Part shown: piece by piece, positions 6,301 to 6,404 of the stretch
Layout of the letters: each line of letters starts with the position of its first letter
How positions within the stretch are numbered: position 1 is the stretch's first letter
NCBI GenBank assembly: GCA_003455595.1
Contig: DMQT01000166.1
Location: 1 to 6,404, forward strand
DNA length: 6,404 nt
Direction of reading: 5' to 3'
From: Betaproteobacteria bacterium
Lineage (GTDB): Bacteria > Pseudomonadota > Gammaproteobacteria > Burkholderiales > Sulfuriferulaceae
Notes under the pieces: model-generated
Databases searched by the model: none
The model's input: the letters and a program-made list of their open reading frames with translations, nothing else
Told to the model about the DNA's origin: nothing
Translations under genes and position numbers: made by a program

Positions 6301-6318
6301 AGATTTAGGAGATTGAAG

Positions 6319-6404
6319 ATGAATTTTGACAAAGAACTCGATGCCAAAGGTTTGAATTGCCCGCTGCCAATCCTGCGTTGTAAAAAATCGTTGGCTGAGT
6401 TGAC
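6319..6404 (+). CDS. tusA: TusA-family sulfur carrier protein, N-terminal part (3' end outside window)
   Basis: The frame runs open from ATG 6319 to the window edge and gives 28 complete residues. AGGAG (6307-6311) lies 7 bases upstream. The protein begins MNFDKELDAKGLNCPLPIL, which carries the TusA signature C14-P-L-P after 'DAKGLN'. C14 is the residue that carries the persulfide; a second cysteine sits at C21. TusA proteins are about 75-80 residues, so roughly two thirds lies beyond the window. Directly behind a single-domain rhodanese and soeABC, this is more likely the sulfur-oxidation carrier that feeds DsrE/DsrC-type or sHdr proteins than the tRNA 2-thiolation TusA, although the two cannot be separated from the N-terminus alone. 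Confidence 0.92.
   Translation, partial: MNFDKELDAKGLNCPLPILRCKKSLAEL

Overview
The window suggests a chemolithotrophic, sulfur-oxidising proteobacterium. A betaproteobacterium of the Nitrosomonadales (Gallionella/Sideroxydans/Sulfuricella-like groups) is my best guess. The basis is gene content (SoeABC beside a single-domain rhodanese and TusA), moderate G+C coding sequence with AT-rich intergenic gaps, and the style of the proteins. The sequence does not fix genus or species.

Layout from left to right. Positions 1-594 (+) hold the 3' end of a BatD-like membrane protein gene. It ends in a symmetrical, bidirectional rho-independent terminator at 594-622. Positions 649-954 (-) hold a convergent small gene for a protein of about 101 residues that I do not recognise; it probably starts at a TTG codon with a good Shine-Dalgarno. 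A 259-bp AT-rich divergent gap (955-1213) carries a candidate sigma70-type promoter whose -10 lies in a perfect 7-bp inverted repeat. Next come soeA (1214-4087), soeB (4151-4846) and soeC (4895-5830), all on the + strand. They encode the molybdopterin catalytic subunit, the four-cluster [4Fe-4S] subunit and the eight-helix membrane anchor of a cytoplasm-facing sulfite:quinone oxidoreductase. A strong stem-loop with no U-tract sits between soeA and soeB. A short gap with an extended -10 promoter leads to a single-domain rhodanese (5912-6235). After an 83-bp gap containing a run of ten T comes the start of tusA (6319 to the window end, truncated).

How the genes work together. From studies of purple sulfur bacteria and related sulfur oxidisers, rhodanese and TusA pass protein-bound sulfane sulfur through the cytoplasm towards the reverse Dsr (DsrEFH/DsrC) or sHdr machinery. 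That machinery releases sulfite in the cytoplasm, and SoeABC oxidises the sulfite to sulfate with electrons going to the quinone pool. The window therefore holds the entry (Rhd/TusA) and exit (SoeABC) of cytoplasmic sulfur oxidation side by side, but not the central sulfite-producing enzyme. No TorD/DmsD-type chaperone for SoeA is present in the window. No mobile element, CRISPR array, tRNA or rRNA was seen.

The main system is known. The least explained items are the small divergent gene, the soeA-soeB stem-loop, and the regulatory signals in the soeA and rhd/tusA upstream regions.
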